Origin: an uncultured Lachnoclostridium sp.
Lineage (GTDB): Bacteria > Bacillota > Clostridia > Lachnospirales > Lachnospiraceae
Assembly (NCBI GenBank): GCA_930986645.1
Contig: CAKNJS010000010.1
Location: 1 to 64,000 of the forward strand
DNA: 64,000 bases
Direction: 5' to 3'
Position 1 is the first letter of the stretch. Each line of letters begins with the position of its first letter. The notes beneath the pieces were generated by a model that saw only the letters and a program-made list of their open reading frames with translations, was not told the origin of the DNA and ran no database searches. Positions 1 through 8,590 of this stretch are shown piece by piece. Made by a program: the position numbers and the translations under genes.

Positions 1-120
1 TAAAATCAGGGATATAGCCGCTTTTTCTCTCTCATAACTGTCAAAGATGGGATTAAATAAATTTTCAATTACTGATTCCCTTTGGATTCGTGTTTCTGCA
101 CAAGTTTCTGTCTGTAAAAT

Positions 121-1050
121 CTACTGCTCAAACAGAGGTGTAGACAGATATCTTTCCCCTGTATCCGGAAGCAGAACAACTATGACTTTTCCTTCGTTTT
201 CTTCTTTTTCTGCTTCTTTTATCGCCGTATGAAGAGCTGCTCCGGAAGTAATCCCCGTAAGCACACCCTCTCTTGCTGCCAGAAGCCTTGCGGCAGCGTA
301 TGCATCCTCTTCTGTAACCGGGCTGACTGCATCATATATTTCTGTGTCGAGTATTTCCGGCACAAATCCGGCCCCGATTCCCTGAAGTCCATGAGGACCG
401 GGAGCTCCGCCCGAAAGGACCGGAGAATTTGCCGGTTCGACTGCAATCAATTTTATCTCTTTCTTTTTTTCTTTCAGATACCTTCCGGTTCCGGTGATCG
501 TGCCTCCCGTACCTGCTCCTGCAATAAATATATCAATATTTCCATCCGTATCTTCCCAGATCTCCGGTCCTGTCGTCCTGTAATGTGCATCCGGGTTCGC
601 CGGATTGACAAACTGTCCGAGCACAACCGCATTTTCAGTTTCCTTTTCCAGCTCATCCGCTTTTTCAATCGCGCCCTTCATGCCTTTTGCGCCCTCTGTG
701 AGCACGATCTCCGCCCCGTAGGCGAGAAGCAGTTTCCGGCGCTCTATGCTCATAGTTTCAGGCATAACAAATACAGCTTTATACCCTTTAGAAGCGGCTG
801 CTGAGGCAAGACCGATTCCGGTATTTCCACTGGTAGGCTCTATAATTGTTGCACCCGGTCTGATGCGGCCTGTCCGCTCAGCATCTTCGATCATGCTGAG
901 CGCTGCCCGGTCTTTCACACTTCCTGCCGGGTTAAAGTATTCCAGTTTTACAAGAACCCTTGCTCTGAGTCCGAACTCCTTTTCCAGATTTTTTACTTCC
1001 AGAAGCGGGGTTCTGCCGATCAGTTCTGTTACACTTTCATATATTTTCAT
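121..1050 (-). CDS. cysK: Cysteine synthase A (O-acetylserine sulfhydrylase)
   Basis: PLP enzyme that makes L-cysteine from O-acetyl-L-serine and sulfide in the cytoplasm. The 309 residues match the usual family length. The PLP-binding lysine is K46 in the motif GSVKDRA, and the phosphate and substrate loop PTSGNTG is at residues 72-78. A glycine-rich GAGTGGT loop follows near residue 180, and the C-terminal VLLPDTGERYLS motif is intact. An AAAGGAG ribosome site lies 9 nt before the ATG, and a promoter is visible just upstream. It is monocistronic on its 5' side and divergent from the cold-shock gene. I see no terminator in the 120 bases after it. O-acetylserine sulfhydrylase is far more likely than cystathionine beta-synthase, given the short single-domain form. 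Confidence 0.95.
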   Translation of the reverse strand: MKIYESVTELIGRTPLLEVKNLEKEFGLRARVLVKLEYFNPAGSVKDRAALSMIEDAERTGRIRPGATIIEPTSGNTGIGLASAAASKGYKAVFVMPETMSIERRKLLLAYGAEIVLTEGAKGMKGAIEKADELEKETENAVVLGQFVNPANPDAHYRTTGPEIWEDTDGNIDIFIAGAGTGGTITGTGRYLKEKKKEIKLIAVEPANSPVLSGGAPGPHGLQGIGAGFVPEILDTEIYDAVSPVTEEDAYAAARLLAAREGVLTGITSGAALHTAIKEAEKEENEGKVIVVLLPDTGERYLSTPLFEQ

Positions 1051-1091
1051 AATTTATGGCTCCTTTCACAATTCAGTCTGCTTTTCCTTCT

Positions 1092-1120
1092 ATTTTAATC
1101 AGGATCCAATATAATTACAA
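1092..1120 (-). promoter_or_regulatory. Promoter of cysK
   Basis: On the minus strand, TTGTAA (1115-1120) and TAAAAT (1092-1097) are separated by 17 bp. They sit about 40 bp upstream of the cysK start. The match is 4/6 and 5/6 to sigma-A consensus. No CymR or T-box-like element was recognised. Confidence 0.55.
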
Positions 1121-1167
1121 CACTCATTCCTCTTTTGTATATTTTTACGAGTGCATTCAGAATTTCA

Positions 1168-1196
1168 TTGACTTTCATTGTTGAATATGCTACACT
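1168..1196 (+). promoter_or_regulatory. Promoter of the cold-shock gene
   Basis: TTGACT (1168-1173), a 17-bp spacer and TACACT (1191-1196) form a good sigma-A promoter. The predicted transcript starts near 1203, giving an untranslated leader of about 60 nt before the ATG. Cold-shock genes often carry folded leaders; none was clear here. Confidence 0.7.
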
Positions 1197-1264
1197 GAGG
1201 CGGTATCGGTTCAGTGAATGAAGCGATGCGGCAACTATTTATTTTTCTTATGGAGGGTAACATA

Positions 1265-1462
1265 ATGACAGGTACAGTGAAATGGTTTAACAACCAGAAG
1301 GGCTACGGATTCATCTCCGATTCTGAGGGCAACGACATCTTCGTACACTATTCAGGCCTTGTAATGGATGGATTCAAAACTCTGGAAGAAGGCCAGTCTG
1401 TCGAGTTTGATGTGACAGAAGGCGCAAAAGGACCACAGGCAACAAATGTAGTAAAACTTTAA
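1265..1462 (+). CDS. cspA: Cold-shock protein (CspA family)
   Basis: A 65-residue single cold-shock domain that binds single-stranded RNA and DNA and acts as an RNA chaperone. The RNP1 motif KGYGFI and RNP2 motif DIFVHY are both present, and the N-terminus begins MTGTVKWFN as is typical. A reading frame runs upstream to 1214, but the GGAGGG site at 1252-1257 places the start at this ATG. It has its own promoter and is divergent from cysK. The strong hairpin at 1544-1575 probably ends its transcript. Which csp paralogue it is cannot be told from sequence alone. Confidence 0.93.
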   Translation: MTGTVKWFNNQKGYGFISDSEGNDIFVHYSGLVMDGFKTLEEGQSVEFDVTEGAKGPQATNVVKL

Positions 1463-1543
1463 TCAGATTTTTAATGTACCTTTTAATATATAAACCGACT
1501 AGATTTATATTAAAAAGCATTACAGAGAAACGAGATTAAAAAC

Positions 1544-1575
1544 AATACGCCCGGCAGTTTTCGGCCGGGCGTATT
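1544..1575. terminator. Bidirectional intrinsic terminator
   Basis: A 12-bp perfect stem (1544-1555 with 1564-1575) around an 8-nt loop is GC-rich at its core (CGCCCGGC). It is flanked by TTCTTGTTCTT on the plus strand and TTGTTTTTAA on the minus strand. It lies between the convergent cold-shock gene and the paaK/ior operon and can serve both. Confidence 0.9.
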
Positions 1576-1591
1576 TCTTGTTCTTATCTCT

Positions 1592-2035
1592 TTAAAGTTT
1601 GATATTGGAGACGTATGCTTCAGGTGCCTCCCAGATATCAAAGCCGCTTCCTCTTAAAATATCCACGACTCTGGACGGATCATCACATTTCAGAACCGCC
1701 GAGGCATCTGACCCGTTGGCAAACGCATACATATACTCTATGTTTACATCCCCTTCTACGATCTGATGCATGGCACGGCTCAGCGAACCAGTTTCATGGG
1801 GCACTCTCAGCGCCACAACGTCTGTCAGCATGGCTGTGATTCCATTATCACGGAGCACCGCCTTCCCTTTATTCGGATCTGACACAATCATCCTGAGCAT
1901 TCCATATTCTGTCGTATCAGCCAGACTCAGAGCAACGATATTGACATCATTTCCCGCAAGAACAGAAAGCACCTCGTCAAGCCGTCCTTCGCGGTTCTCA
2001 AGAAATACGGATAACTGCTGGATCGTGATTCCCAT
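1592..2035 (-). CDS. Tandem ACT-domain protein
   Basis: 147 residues made of two ACT domains, about 1-68 and 72-147, with the first beginning IQQLSVFLENREGRLDEVLSVL. ACT domains bind small ligands, usually amino acids, and regulate metabolic enzymes. No catalytic domain is attached. It is the last gene of the aryl-acid operon, directly downstream of a phenylacetate-CoA ligase. It is a paralogue of the ACT protein at 3432-3851. The likely role (inference) is sensing an aromatic amino acid or aryl ligand to modulate the ligase or the oxidoreductase. The GGAGG site 8 nt before the ATG is clear. Confidence 0.85.
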   Translation of the reverse strand: MGITIQQLSVFLENREGRLDEVLSVLAGNDVNIVALSLADTTEYGMLRMIVSDPNKGKAVLRDNGITAMLTDVVALRVPHETGSLSRAMHQIVEGDVNIEYMYAFANGSDASAVLKCDDPSRVVDILRGSGFDIWEAPEAYVSNIKL

Positions 2036-2069
2036 AAATTCTACCTCCTATATATGCTTTCTGCTTATT

Positions 2070-3401
2070 TTACAGTTTTCTGTTATCAATGACACGGACA
2101 GCCTTGCCCTCGCTTCTCTGGATGGACTTCGGCTCAACCAGTTTTACGCGAACCGAAATTCCAAGCGCCTGTTTAAGAACAGCAGCAATCTTATTGCGCA
2201 GTGCATCCAGCTTTCTGATCTCATCAGAGAATACCTTTTCATCGACCTCTACCATAACAGTAAGGACATCCATATTATCCTCTCTATCCACGATCATCAT
2301 ATAATGCGGTGCGATTACTCCTCCCATGGAGAGAAGTGCTGTCTCTACCTGAGTCGGGAATACATTGACGCCGCGGATGACCTTCATGTCATCAGTTCTT
2401 CCTGTGAACTTGGAGATTCTCGGCAGTGTCCTTCCGCATTCGCACTTTCCGTAAGTAATGCTCGTCAGATCCTTGGTGCGGTACCGGATCAGAGGCATCG
2501 CTTCCTTGGCAAGCGTGGTAAACACAAGCTCACCTGTTTCGCCCTCTGCACATTTCTCATGGGTTGCCGGATTAAGCACCTCCGGATAAAAATAATCCGC
2601 ATGAACATGAAGGCCGGCCTTATGAATGCAGTCCTGTGCCACTCCCGGGCCTGTCACTTCGCAGAGTCCGTAAATATCAAAGCAGTTAATATGAAGAATA
2701 CTCTCAATCTTCTTGCGCATCTCTTCTGTCCATGGCTCCGCACCGTGGATTCCGGCCTTCAGCTTCATATGGTCGACCAGACCTGCTTCCTGAATAGACT
2801 CTGCCAGATACAGAGCATAGGACGGCGTACACGCGAATGCCGTTGCTCCAAGATCCTCCATAACCATCATCTGCCGCTTCGTATTGCCTGCCGACATAGG
2901 AATTGCTGTAGCTCCGAGCGCTTTTGCTCCGAAATCCAGTCCCATTCCGCCGGTAAAGAGACCGTAACCATAGCATACATGAATGATATCCTCGTTTGTA
3001 AGCCCTGCCATTGTAAGGCCTCGGGCCACACATTCTCCCCACACATCCACATCTTTCTGTGAATAGGGCGCTATTGTAAGCTTCCCGGTTGTTCCGGATG
3101 TTCCCTGTACACGGACAACATCTTTCATGGGGATTGCAAGGAGGCCGAAGGGATAGTTGTTCTTCAGATCCTCTTTTGTAGTAAACGGAAGCTTTTCAAT
3201 ATCTTCAATCGATTTAATATCTCCCGGTTCCACACCTCTTTGCTGCATTTTTTTGCGGTAGAATTCCACATTGTCATATACTCTTTTGACAACATCTGCC
3301 AGACGTCTGCTCTGCAGGGCTGCCATCTCATCCCTGCTCATACACTCGATCTTCGGATCACGAATGCGTTCCACCCAGTTTTCCAGTGCTACTCCTGCCA
3401 T
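2070..3401 (-). CDS. paaK: Phenylacetate-CoA ligase family protein (copy 1)
   Basis: An AMP-forming aryl-acid:CoA ligase of the ANL superfamily, 443 residues. It interconverts aryl-acetate, CoA and ATP with aryl-acetyl-CoA, AMP and PPi. Visible features are the P-loop GTSGTTGK near residue 100 (followed by L rather than the usual P), the YGLCEVTGPGV motif, the LIRYRTKDLT motif, and the C-terminal hinge GRTDDMKVIRGVNVFPTQVE. It lies between two ACT genes and downstream of iorAB. It may therefore run in the energy-yielding direction, releasing aryl-acetate from aryl-acetyl-CoA, or activate imported aryl-acetate. It differs clearly from the second copy at 6230-7540. An AAAGGAG ribosome site precedes the ATG. 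Confidence 0.9.
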   Translation of the reverse strand: MAGVALENWVERIRDPKIECMSRDEMAALQSRRLADVVKRVYDNVEFYRKKMQQRGVEPGDIKSIEDIEKLPFTTKEDLKNNYPFGLLAIPMKDVVRVQGTSGTTGKLTIAPYSQKDVDVWGECVARGLTMAGLTNEDIIHVCYGYGLFTGGMGLDFGAKALGATAIPMSAGNTKRQMMVMEDLGATAFACTPSYALYLAESIQEAGLVDHMKLKAGIHGAEPWTEEMRKKIESILHINCFDIYGLCEVTGPGVAQDCIHKAGLHVHADYFYPEVLNPATHEKCAEGETGELVFTTLAKEAMPLIRYRTKDLTSITYGKCECGRTLPRISKFTGRTDDMKVIRGVNVFPTQVETALLSMGGVIAPHYMMIVDREDNMDVLTVMVEVDEKVFSDEIRKLDALRNKIAAVLKQALGISVRVKLVEPKSIQRSEGKAVRVIDNRKL

Positions 3402-3431
3402 TTCTTTTTTCTCCTTTATTCGCTGATGTAT

Positions 3432-3851
3432 TTATAATTCATCTTCCCCGATGAGCTTCACATCTGCCGCTCTGAGGACATTTTCCGCCTTTTCGTAATC
3501 ATCTGTGCTGAATACCATGACCGGAGCTTTGCCTTCGCGGATCACAAAAGAATAAATATAATTGACATTAATCTGTCCCTCTGCAAGTATTGTGAGCATC
3601 TGGTTCAGATTCCCCTTTTCATCTCTGAGTTCTGCACCTATCACATCGCTGACTCTTGTTACAAACCCCTTTTCTGTCAGACTTTCCTTTGCGCGGACAG
3701 GATCGTCAACTACAAGGCGCATAATTCCGAATTCCGGAGTATCAAATGTCGAAATCGCCCTGATATTTACATGGGCGTCTGTAAGTACGGAAGTCACATT
3801 CATCATGCTGCCCGGCTGGTTCTCCACAAATACTGATATCTGCCTGATCAT
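3432..3851 (-). CDS. Tandem ACT-domain protein (second copy)
   Basis: 139 residues with two ACT domains, about 1-65 and 70-139, starting MIRQISVFVENQPG. It is clearly related to the ACT protein at 1592-2035. A GTG nine bases upstream is also in frame, but it abuts the AAAGGCGG site. The ATG at 3851 sits 8 nt from that site and is preferred. It lies between iorB and paaK copy 1. No enzyme domain is present; regulation by a bound aromatic amino acid or aryl metabolite is inferred from family and context. Confidence 0.85.
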   Translation of the reverse strand: MIRQISVFVENQPGSMMNVTSVLTDAHVNIRAISTFDTPEFGIMRLVVDDPVRAKESLTEKGFVTRVSDVIGAELRDEKGNLNQMLTILAEGQINVNYIYSFVIREGKAPVMVFSTDDYEKAENVLRAADVKLIGEDEL

Positions 3852-3908
3852 TAATATCACCGCCTTTCTCTCATTTTATATCTCTGGCTGCTTTCTGTTC
3901 CAGCAGCT

Positions 3909-4481
3909 TTATTTCATTCCGTATCCCACATCAAATGCTTTCTTATTGATCTCAATGGTTTTCGGCGGTACTGTTTTCTCGATCACCTCATACCACTGCT
4001 CCTTCGTAAAGTCCATATGCTGTGCAGCAACGCCGAGTACGATCAGGTTAAACACTTTGGGATTTCCCAGTTTTCTTGACTCTTCCGTTGCATCCACCCT
4101 GTATACTTTATATTCCTTCTCAAGATTTTCAAGAATATGTTCCGGATATTCAGCATTTCCGATTACAACCGGCATCGGATCAATGCGCCAGTCATTAACG
4201 ATCAGCACGCCATCCTTCTTGAGGAAATGAGCATACCGGAGTGCCTCAAGCCGCTCAAATGCGATAATCACATCAGCCTGGCCTTCCTCGACAATAGGCT
4301 CTGCAACTTTATCTCCATAACGGACAAATGTGACAACGCTGCCTCCTCTCTGGGCCATTCCGTGCACCTCGGAGAGTTTGACATCATATCCTCCCGCAAT
4401 GGTAAGTCCGCCTAAAATACGGCTGGTGAGCAGGGTTCCCTGTCCGCCTACACCGACGATCATAATATTCTTAACAGCCAT
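3909..4481 (-). CDS. iorB: Indolepyruvate:ferredoxin oxidoreductase, beta subunit
   Basis: Gamma-type domain subunit of the two-subunit aryl-pyruvate oxidoreductase, 190 residues. It begins MAVKNIMIVGVGGQGTLL and carries the GVGGQG and EVHGMAQRGGSV motifs typical of the family. With IorA it oxidatively decarboxylates indolepyruvate, phenylpyruvate and hydroxyphenylpyruvate to the aryl-acetyl-CoA, reducing ferredoxin. Translation probably starts at the ATG at 4481, with GGAGG 9 nt upstream, rather than the GTG at 4490 that touches that site. Only 1 bp separates it from the iorA stop, implying translational coupling. Confidence 0.93.
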   Translation of the reverse strand: MAVKNIMIVGVGGQGTLLTSRILGGLTIAGGYDVKLSEVHGMAQRGGSVVTFVRYGDKVAEPIVEEGQADVIIAFERLEALRYAHFLKKDGVLIVNDWRIDPMPVVIGNAEYPEHILENLEKEYKVYRVDATEESRKLGNPKVFNLIVLGVAAQHMDFTKEQWYEVIEKTVPPKTIEINKKAFDVGYGMK

Positions 4482-4482
4482 T

Positions 4483-6228
4483 CTACTCACCCTCCTTTAC
4501 CAGTTCAATCGCATCAAATTTGCACAGGTCTTTGCACAGTCCGCAGCCTGTGCACATTGTATCATCGATATGGATCGTTCCGTCCGCGTTCTTTGTCATA
4601 GCGGGACATCCCGGTTTCATACACATACCGCACTTTTTACATTTGTCTGCATGAGCCGCATAGAGAGGTTTCTTCCTCTTGTCCAGAAGAACGCACGGAG
4701 TCTTTGTAATGATAACAGACACTTCGTCCTTTGCTGTCTCTTCTCTGATGGTCTTCTCAAGAAGAGGCAGATCAAAAGCATTGATCTCATGTACATTCTT
4801 CACTCCCATTGCACGGCAGATTCCCGGTATGCTGATCGCATAAGCCGGATCACCCTGAAGTGTCTTTCCCGTTGCTGCATGATCCTGATGTCCTGTCATG
4901 GCTGTCGTAGAATTATCGAGAATGATCACTGTGCCGGTCGCATGATTGTATACCATATTCATCAGCGAGTTGACACCCGTATGAAGGAATGTGGAATCAC
5001 CGATCACGGCAACCCAGTTCTTAATGTAGTCTTTTCCTTTGGCTTTCTCCATTCCGTGCAGGGTAGAGATACTGGAGCCCATGCACATCGTTGTGTCAAT
5101 TACACTTAAAGGTGCGACTGCGCCCAGCGTGTAGCATCCGATGTCGCCTGCAGCATGCATTTTCAGTCTATTGAGCACATAAAATACGCTTCTGTGCGGA
5201 CATCCCGGACAGAGGATCGGCGGTCTCCCCGGCGCTTCAGCCGGCTTCTTGATATCGAGATCCTGTTTCAGAATGGCCTTTCTGAGCATGTTTGCACTGT
5301 ATTCACCCTGAACTGTAAGAATTTCTTTTCCGATCGCTTTAATTCCCCATGACTTTACCTGCTCCTCGATCACCGGATCAAGTTCCTCTACTATGTACAG
5401 AGTATCTACCTTGGATGCGAAATCCTCGATCAGCTTTCTCGGAAGCGGATTTACCATACCGAGCTTCAGGACAGACGCTTCCGGCATTGCTTCTTTTACA
5501 TACTGATACGGAATACCGCTTGTAATTACGCCGATCTTTGTATCATTCATTTCCACACGGTTGATCGGCAGTGTATTTGCGGCTTCTGCAAGCTCAAGAT
5601 TGCGCTTCTCGATCTCAATATGGCGGATCTTGGCATTGCCGGGCATCATAACATTTTTCTGGATATTTTTCTCATACGGCTTATCCTCAGGCTCTTCGCG
5701 CTCCTGAAGCTCAACCAGTCCCTGCGAATGTGCAAGTCTTGTAGTTGTGCGGAAAATAAACGGACGGTCAAATTTCTCGCTCAGTTCAAAAGCAGTCTTA
5801 AAGAAATCTTTCGCCTCCGCACTGTCTGATGGCTCGATCACGGGAATCTGTGCCGCTCTGGCCACCATTCTCGTATCCTGTTCATTCTGTGAGCTGTAGA
5901 GTCCCGGGTCGTCTGCCACTACAAGGACCAGACCTCCGTTTACTCCCATATAGGAAACTGAATAGAGGGGATCGGATGCTACGTTAAGTCCCACGTGCTT
6001 CATACAGGCCATAGCGCGGACGCCTGCAATGCTGGCTCCTACAGCCACCTCGGCCGCCACCTTTTCATTCGGTGCCCATTCTTCGTATACATCATCCTTG
6101 TACTGGACGAGATATTCACTGATCTCGGTACTCGGTGTTCCCGGATAGGCAGAAGAAACCTTCACTCCCGCCTCGTAGGCACCGCGGGCGATCGCCTCGT
6201 TGCCCAGCATAATCACTTTTTTTCCCAT
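4483..6228 (-). CDS. iorA: Indolepyruvate:ferredoxin oxidoreductase, alpha subunit
   Basis: Thiamine-diphosphate catalytic subunit, 581 residues from the chosen ATG. The order is a pyrimidine/transketolase-like domain (AYPGTPSTEI near residue 35), a central domain, then a TPP domain containing CPGCPHRSVFY near residue 345 and GDSTFLHTGVNS. Two ferredoxin-type 4Fe-4S motifs sit at the C-terminus, CKKCGMC...CP and CTGCGLCKDLC. The upstream in-frame ATG at 6240 lies against the AAAGG site, so the ATG at 6228 is favoured. It starts 1 bp after the stop of paaK copy 2. It acts in the cytoplasm with IorB; the electron acceptor ferredoxin links it to the reduced-ferredoxin pool. Confidence 0.94.
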   Translation of the reverse strand: MGKKVIMLGNEAIARGAYEAGVKVSSAYPGTPSTEISEYLVQYKDDVYEEWAPNEKVAAEVAVGASIAGVRAMACMKHVGLNVASDPLYSVSYMGVNGGLVLVVADDPGLYSSQNEQDTRMVARAAQIPVIEPSDSAEAKDFFKTAFELSEKFDRPFIFRTTTRLAHSQGLVELQEREEPEDKPYEKNIQKNVMMPGNAKIRHIEIEKRNLELAEAANTLPINRVEMNDTKIGVITSGIPYQYVKEAMPEASVLKLGMVNPLPRKLIEDFASKVDTLYIVEELDPVIEEQVKSWGIKAIGKEILTVQGEYSANMLRKAILKQDLDIKKPAEAPGRPPILCPGCPHRSVFYVLNRLKMHAAGDIGCYTLGAVAPLSVIDTTMCMGSSISTLHGMEKAKGKDYIKNWVAVIGDSTFLHTGVNSLMNMVYNHATGTVIILDNSTTAMTGHQDHAATGKTLQGDPAYAISIPGICRAMGVKNVHEINAFDLPLLEKTIREETAKDEVSVIITKTPCVLLDKRKKPLYAAHADKCKKCGMCMKPGCPAMTKNADGTIHIDDTMCTGCGLCKDLCKFDAIELVKEGE

Positions 6229-6229
6229 A

Positions 6230-7540
6230 TCATAAACCATCCTTTCGTAAATCTGTCACTCTCTTTGCCTTCCCTTCAAATCTCTGCAGAGAATTCGGCG
6301 CCACAAGACGGATCTGTGTCGCGAGTCCCAGCTGCGACTTCAGAGCTTTCTTGATTCTGTTCTCGAGCTCGCTGAGTTTTGCATAGCTGTCGAGCAGTCT
6401 GTCGTCAATCAGTTCTACCGTAATAGTCATTACGTCAAGTCTGTTCTTACGCTCAACAAGTATCTCATAATGCGGTCCTATCTCTTCGATCTTGAAGAGC
6501 ACTTCCTCGATCTGGGTCGGGAATACATTGACTCCGCGGATAACGAGCATATCGTCCGCACGTCCGGAAATATTCTCAATCCTGCATGTTGTACGGCCGC
6601 ATTTACACGGCTCATACGTCAGCCTCGTAAGATCTCCCGTACGGTATCTCACCAGCGGCAGCGCTTCCTTGCCGAGACAAGTAACCACAAGCTCTCCCAA
6701 TTCTCCGGGTGGCAGAACCTCTTCGGTCTCCGGATCGATAATCTCCGGAATAAACCAGTCCTCATTGACATGCATGCCGCAGAGCTCCGTACATTCGCCT
6801 GCCACTCCCGGGCCGCAGAGTTCGCTCATGCCGTAATTCTGTGTACATACAAACTGGTCTCCCCACACTTTGTGCATCTCATCACGCATGGGCTCCGTCA
6901 TTCCTTCTCCGCCGAAAAGACCGATATGCAGCTTTAAGTCTTTCGCAGGGTCAATACCGCGGTTTCTGATCTCTTCTCCGAGATGCAGGGCATAGGACGG
7001 AGTTGCCACAAGGAGTGTCACCCCCATATCCTGAAGGAACATAATCTGTTTATTCGTATTCCCCGATGACATAGGGATCACAGATGCTCCGATTTTCTCC
7101 AGACCTCCATGCAGACCGAGCGCCCCCGTAAATGTCCCGTACCCGAACGAAATCTGCGCTACATCATCAGCTGTCGCGCCTCCCATACAGGCAAGACGCG
7201 CCACATTGTTCAGCCACATGTCCAGATCATTTCTCGTATACCCGACCACAGTCGGTTTTCCCGTTGTTCCTGAACTGGCATGGTAGCGGATAATCTCCTT
7301 CTTGCCTACCGCGAACAGCCCGTCCGGATAATTATCCCTGAAATCCGCTTTATATGTAAACGGCATCCGTTTCAGATCTTCCAGTGTCTGCATATCCTCC
7401 GGCTTAACCCCTGCCGCATCCATCTTATCCCTGTAAGGCTTCACCCGGTCATATATGTAGCGTACCGTATCCTTTAATTTGGAAAGCTGGATGGCTTCAA
7501 TCTCTTCTCTGGGGAGAGTTTCCTCCTTGTCCCATATCAT
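6230..7540 (-). CDS. paaK: Phenylacetate-CoA ligase family protein (copy 2)
   Basis: First gene of the aryl-acid operon, 436 residues starting MIWDKEETLPREE. It is an AMP-forming aryl-acid:CoA ligase with the full P-loop SSGTTGKP near residue 93, the NYGMSELCGPGVAGE motif, PLVRYRTGDL, and the C-terminal GRADDMLVIRGVNVFP hinge. A reading frame extends 17 codons further, but a GGAGGA site lies just before the chosen ATG. Its tight coupling to iorA (1-bp gap) suggests it handles the aryl-acetyl-CoA product directly, giving ATP plus free aryl-acetate in reverse. That direction is an inference. Indoleacetate, phenylacetate and hydroxyphenylacetate are the candidate products. Confidence 0.9.
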   Translation of the reverse strand: MIWDKEETLPREEIEAIQLSKLKDTVRYIYDRVKPYRDKMDAAGVKPEDMQTLEDLKRMPFTYKADFRDNYPDGLFAVGKKEIIRYHASSGTTGKPTVVGYTRNDLDMWLNNVARLACMGGATADDVAQISFGYGTFTGALGLHGGLEKIGASVIPMSSGNTNKQIMFLQDMGVTLLVATPSYALHLGEEIRNRGIDPAKDLKLHIGLFGGEGMTEPMRDEMHKVWGDQFVCTQNYGMSELCGPGVAGECTELCGMHVNEDWFIPEIIDPETEEVLPPGELGELVVTCLGKEALPLVRYRTGDLTRLTYEPCKCGRTTCRIENISGRADDMLVIRGVNVFPTQIEEVLFKIEEIGPHYEILVERKNRLDVMTITVELIDDRLLDSYAKLSELENRIKKALKSQLGLATQIRLVAPNSLQRFEGKAKRVTDLRKDGL

Positions 7541-7579
7541 TGTAAGTATCCTCCTTCGATTAAACATTCGCCTTGCTAC

Positions 7580-7608
7580 AGTATACCACAATACTTTGAC
7601 GAGTTAAA
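7580..7608 (-). promoter_or_regulatory. Possible promoter of the paaK-ior operon
   Basis: On the minus strand an extended -10, TGgTATACT (TATACT at 7580-7585), has a weak TTTAAC (7603-7608) 17 bp upstream. It lies in the 83-bp gap after aroD, about 40 bp before the paaK2 start. It would separate the aryl-acid operon from aroD. Confidence 0.5.
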
Positions 7609-7623
7609 GCGGAAAATTAATGT

Positions 7624-8385
7624 TTACATACTTCTGTGAAGCAGATTTAGTGCCTTCCTCATTTCCCCCGCATCGATCTGTCCTGGGGCAGATGTCTTTC
7701 CAACTGCTCCGAATGTAACAGCGGATCCGAATATTTCTCCGCAGAGTCTGCTGATCAATCCGGGACCTGCCATGGACATCGTGATGACCGGGCACTCTGC
7801 ATGCTCTGAGACCATTTCCTCCGTGGCGGCCAAAAGCGTCAGTACATCTTTTGCATTCCGGGGCATCACCGCAATCTTCGGGATATCTGCTCCGAGCTCC
7901 TGCATTTTTCTCAGGCGGGCCACTATCTCATACTTTTCCGGCGTTGCCTTGAAATCGTGGTTGGATACAATCACTTTAACGCCGTATCTGTGAGCAGTAT
8001 CAATCAGTTCTCTTACCGTGCCGTCCCCCATAAACATTTCCGCATCGATCAGATCAGCTGCTCCCGACTGCGCAGCATGACGGTTCAGCGCAATATAGTC
8101 TTCTTTTCCGATTTCTTTTTCTCCGCCTTCCGCCGCAGTCCGGAATGTAAAAAGGAGAGGCATATCGCCAAGGATATCCCGGAGTCTGCAAAGTGTATCC
8201 GCTGTTTTTTCACGATCAAAAACATCTTCATACCAGTCCGCACGCCACTCAGTCAAATCAGCGGCAGACATTCTGATCTCCTCCGCTGCTTTTAAGATTT
8301 CCTTTTGGGTAACACCGACGATGGGTACACATATTTTCGGAATACCTGTTCCAATTTCAATAGTTCTGACTTTTACCGGAATCAT
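7624..8385 (-). CDS. aroD: 3-Dehydroquinate dehydratase, type I
   Basis: Third step of the shikimate pathway, dehydrating 3-dehydroquinate to 3-dehydroshikimate through a Schiff base. The chosen ATG (AAGGAG site 8 nt upstream) gives 253 residues, close to the 252 of the enterobacterial enzyme. H143 in SNHDF and K170 in IPKIAV match the known general base and Schiff-base lysine. The frame extends 17 codons further upstream without a ribosome site. It is alone, between glyA and the aryl-acid operon, with no other shikimate gene nearby. Confidence 0.95.
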   Translation of the reverse strand: MIPVKVRTIEIGTGIPKICVPIVGVTQKEILKAAEEIRMSAADLTEWRADWYEDVFDREKTADTLCRLRDILGDMPLLFTFRTAAEGGEKEIGKEDYIALNRHAAQSGAADLIDAEMFMGDGTVRELIDTAHRYGVKVIVSNHDFKATPEKYEIVARLRKMQELGADIPKIAVMPRNAKDVLTLLAATEEMVSEHAECPVITMSMAGPGLISRLCGEIFGSAVTFGAVGKTSAPGQIDAGEMRKALNLLHRSM

Positions 8386-8449
8386 TTTCTTAGTCTCCTT
8401 GCCTTTTTCAGATTGTTTTATATATTTCTTTACCATAAATCAAAATGCA

Positions 8450-8524
8450 AATCACAAAAAGCCGGCATACAGTCACTGTCATAATTCCGGGACAGCAGCT
8501 TATATTCCGGCTTGTATTTTCCTG
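8450..8524 (-). terminator. Probable terminator after glyA
   Basis: On the minus strand, AGCCGG (8517-8522) can pair with CCGGCT (8460-8465), closing a loop that holds an inner CTGTC/GACAG hairpin (8491-8495 with 8476-8480). TTTTTGTGATT follows. The roughly 60-base branched loop makes it less certain than a simple hairpin. Confidence 0.45.
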
Positions 8525-8590
8525 TCTGCCAGTCAGCCGTATATCCTGTACGCCTTCTGCAGACACAGTCATTACCACATCAGATACTGA

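Noticed and set aside
229-804. 191-codon plus-strand frame inside cysK
   Set aside because: Shadow frame of cysK, rich in Cys, Arg and Phe as expected for antisense, with no recognisable domain.
1490-1520. AT-rich inverted repeat just after the cold-shock gene
   Set aside because: A weak A-T stem without a U tract; the GC-rich hairpin at 1544-1575 is the better terminator.
1770-3062. 430-codon open frame on the plus strand across the ACT and paaK1 genes
   Set aside because: It is the antisense of well-supported minus-strand genes, has no family motif and no ribosome site.
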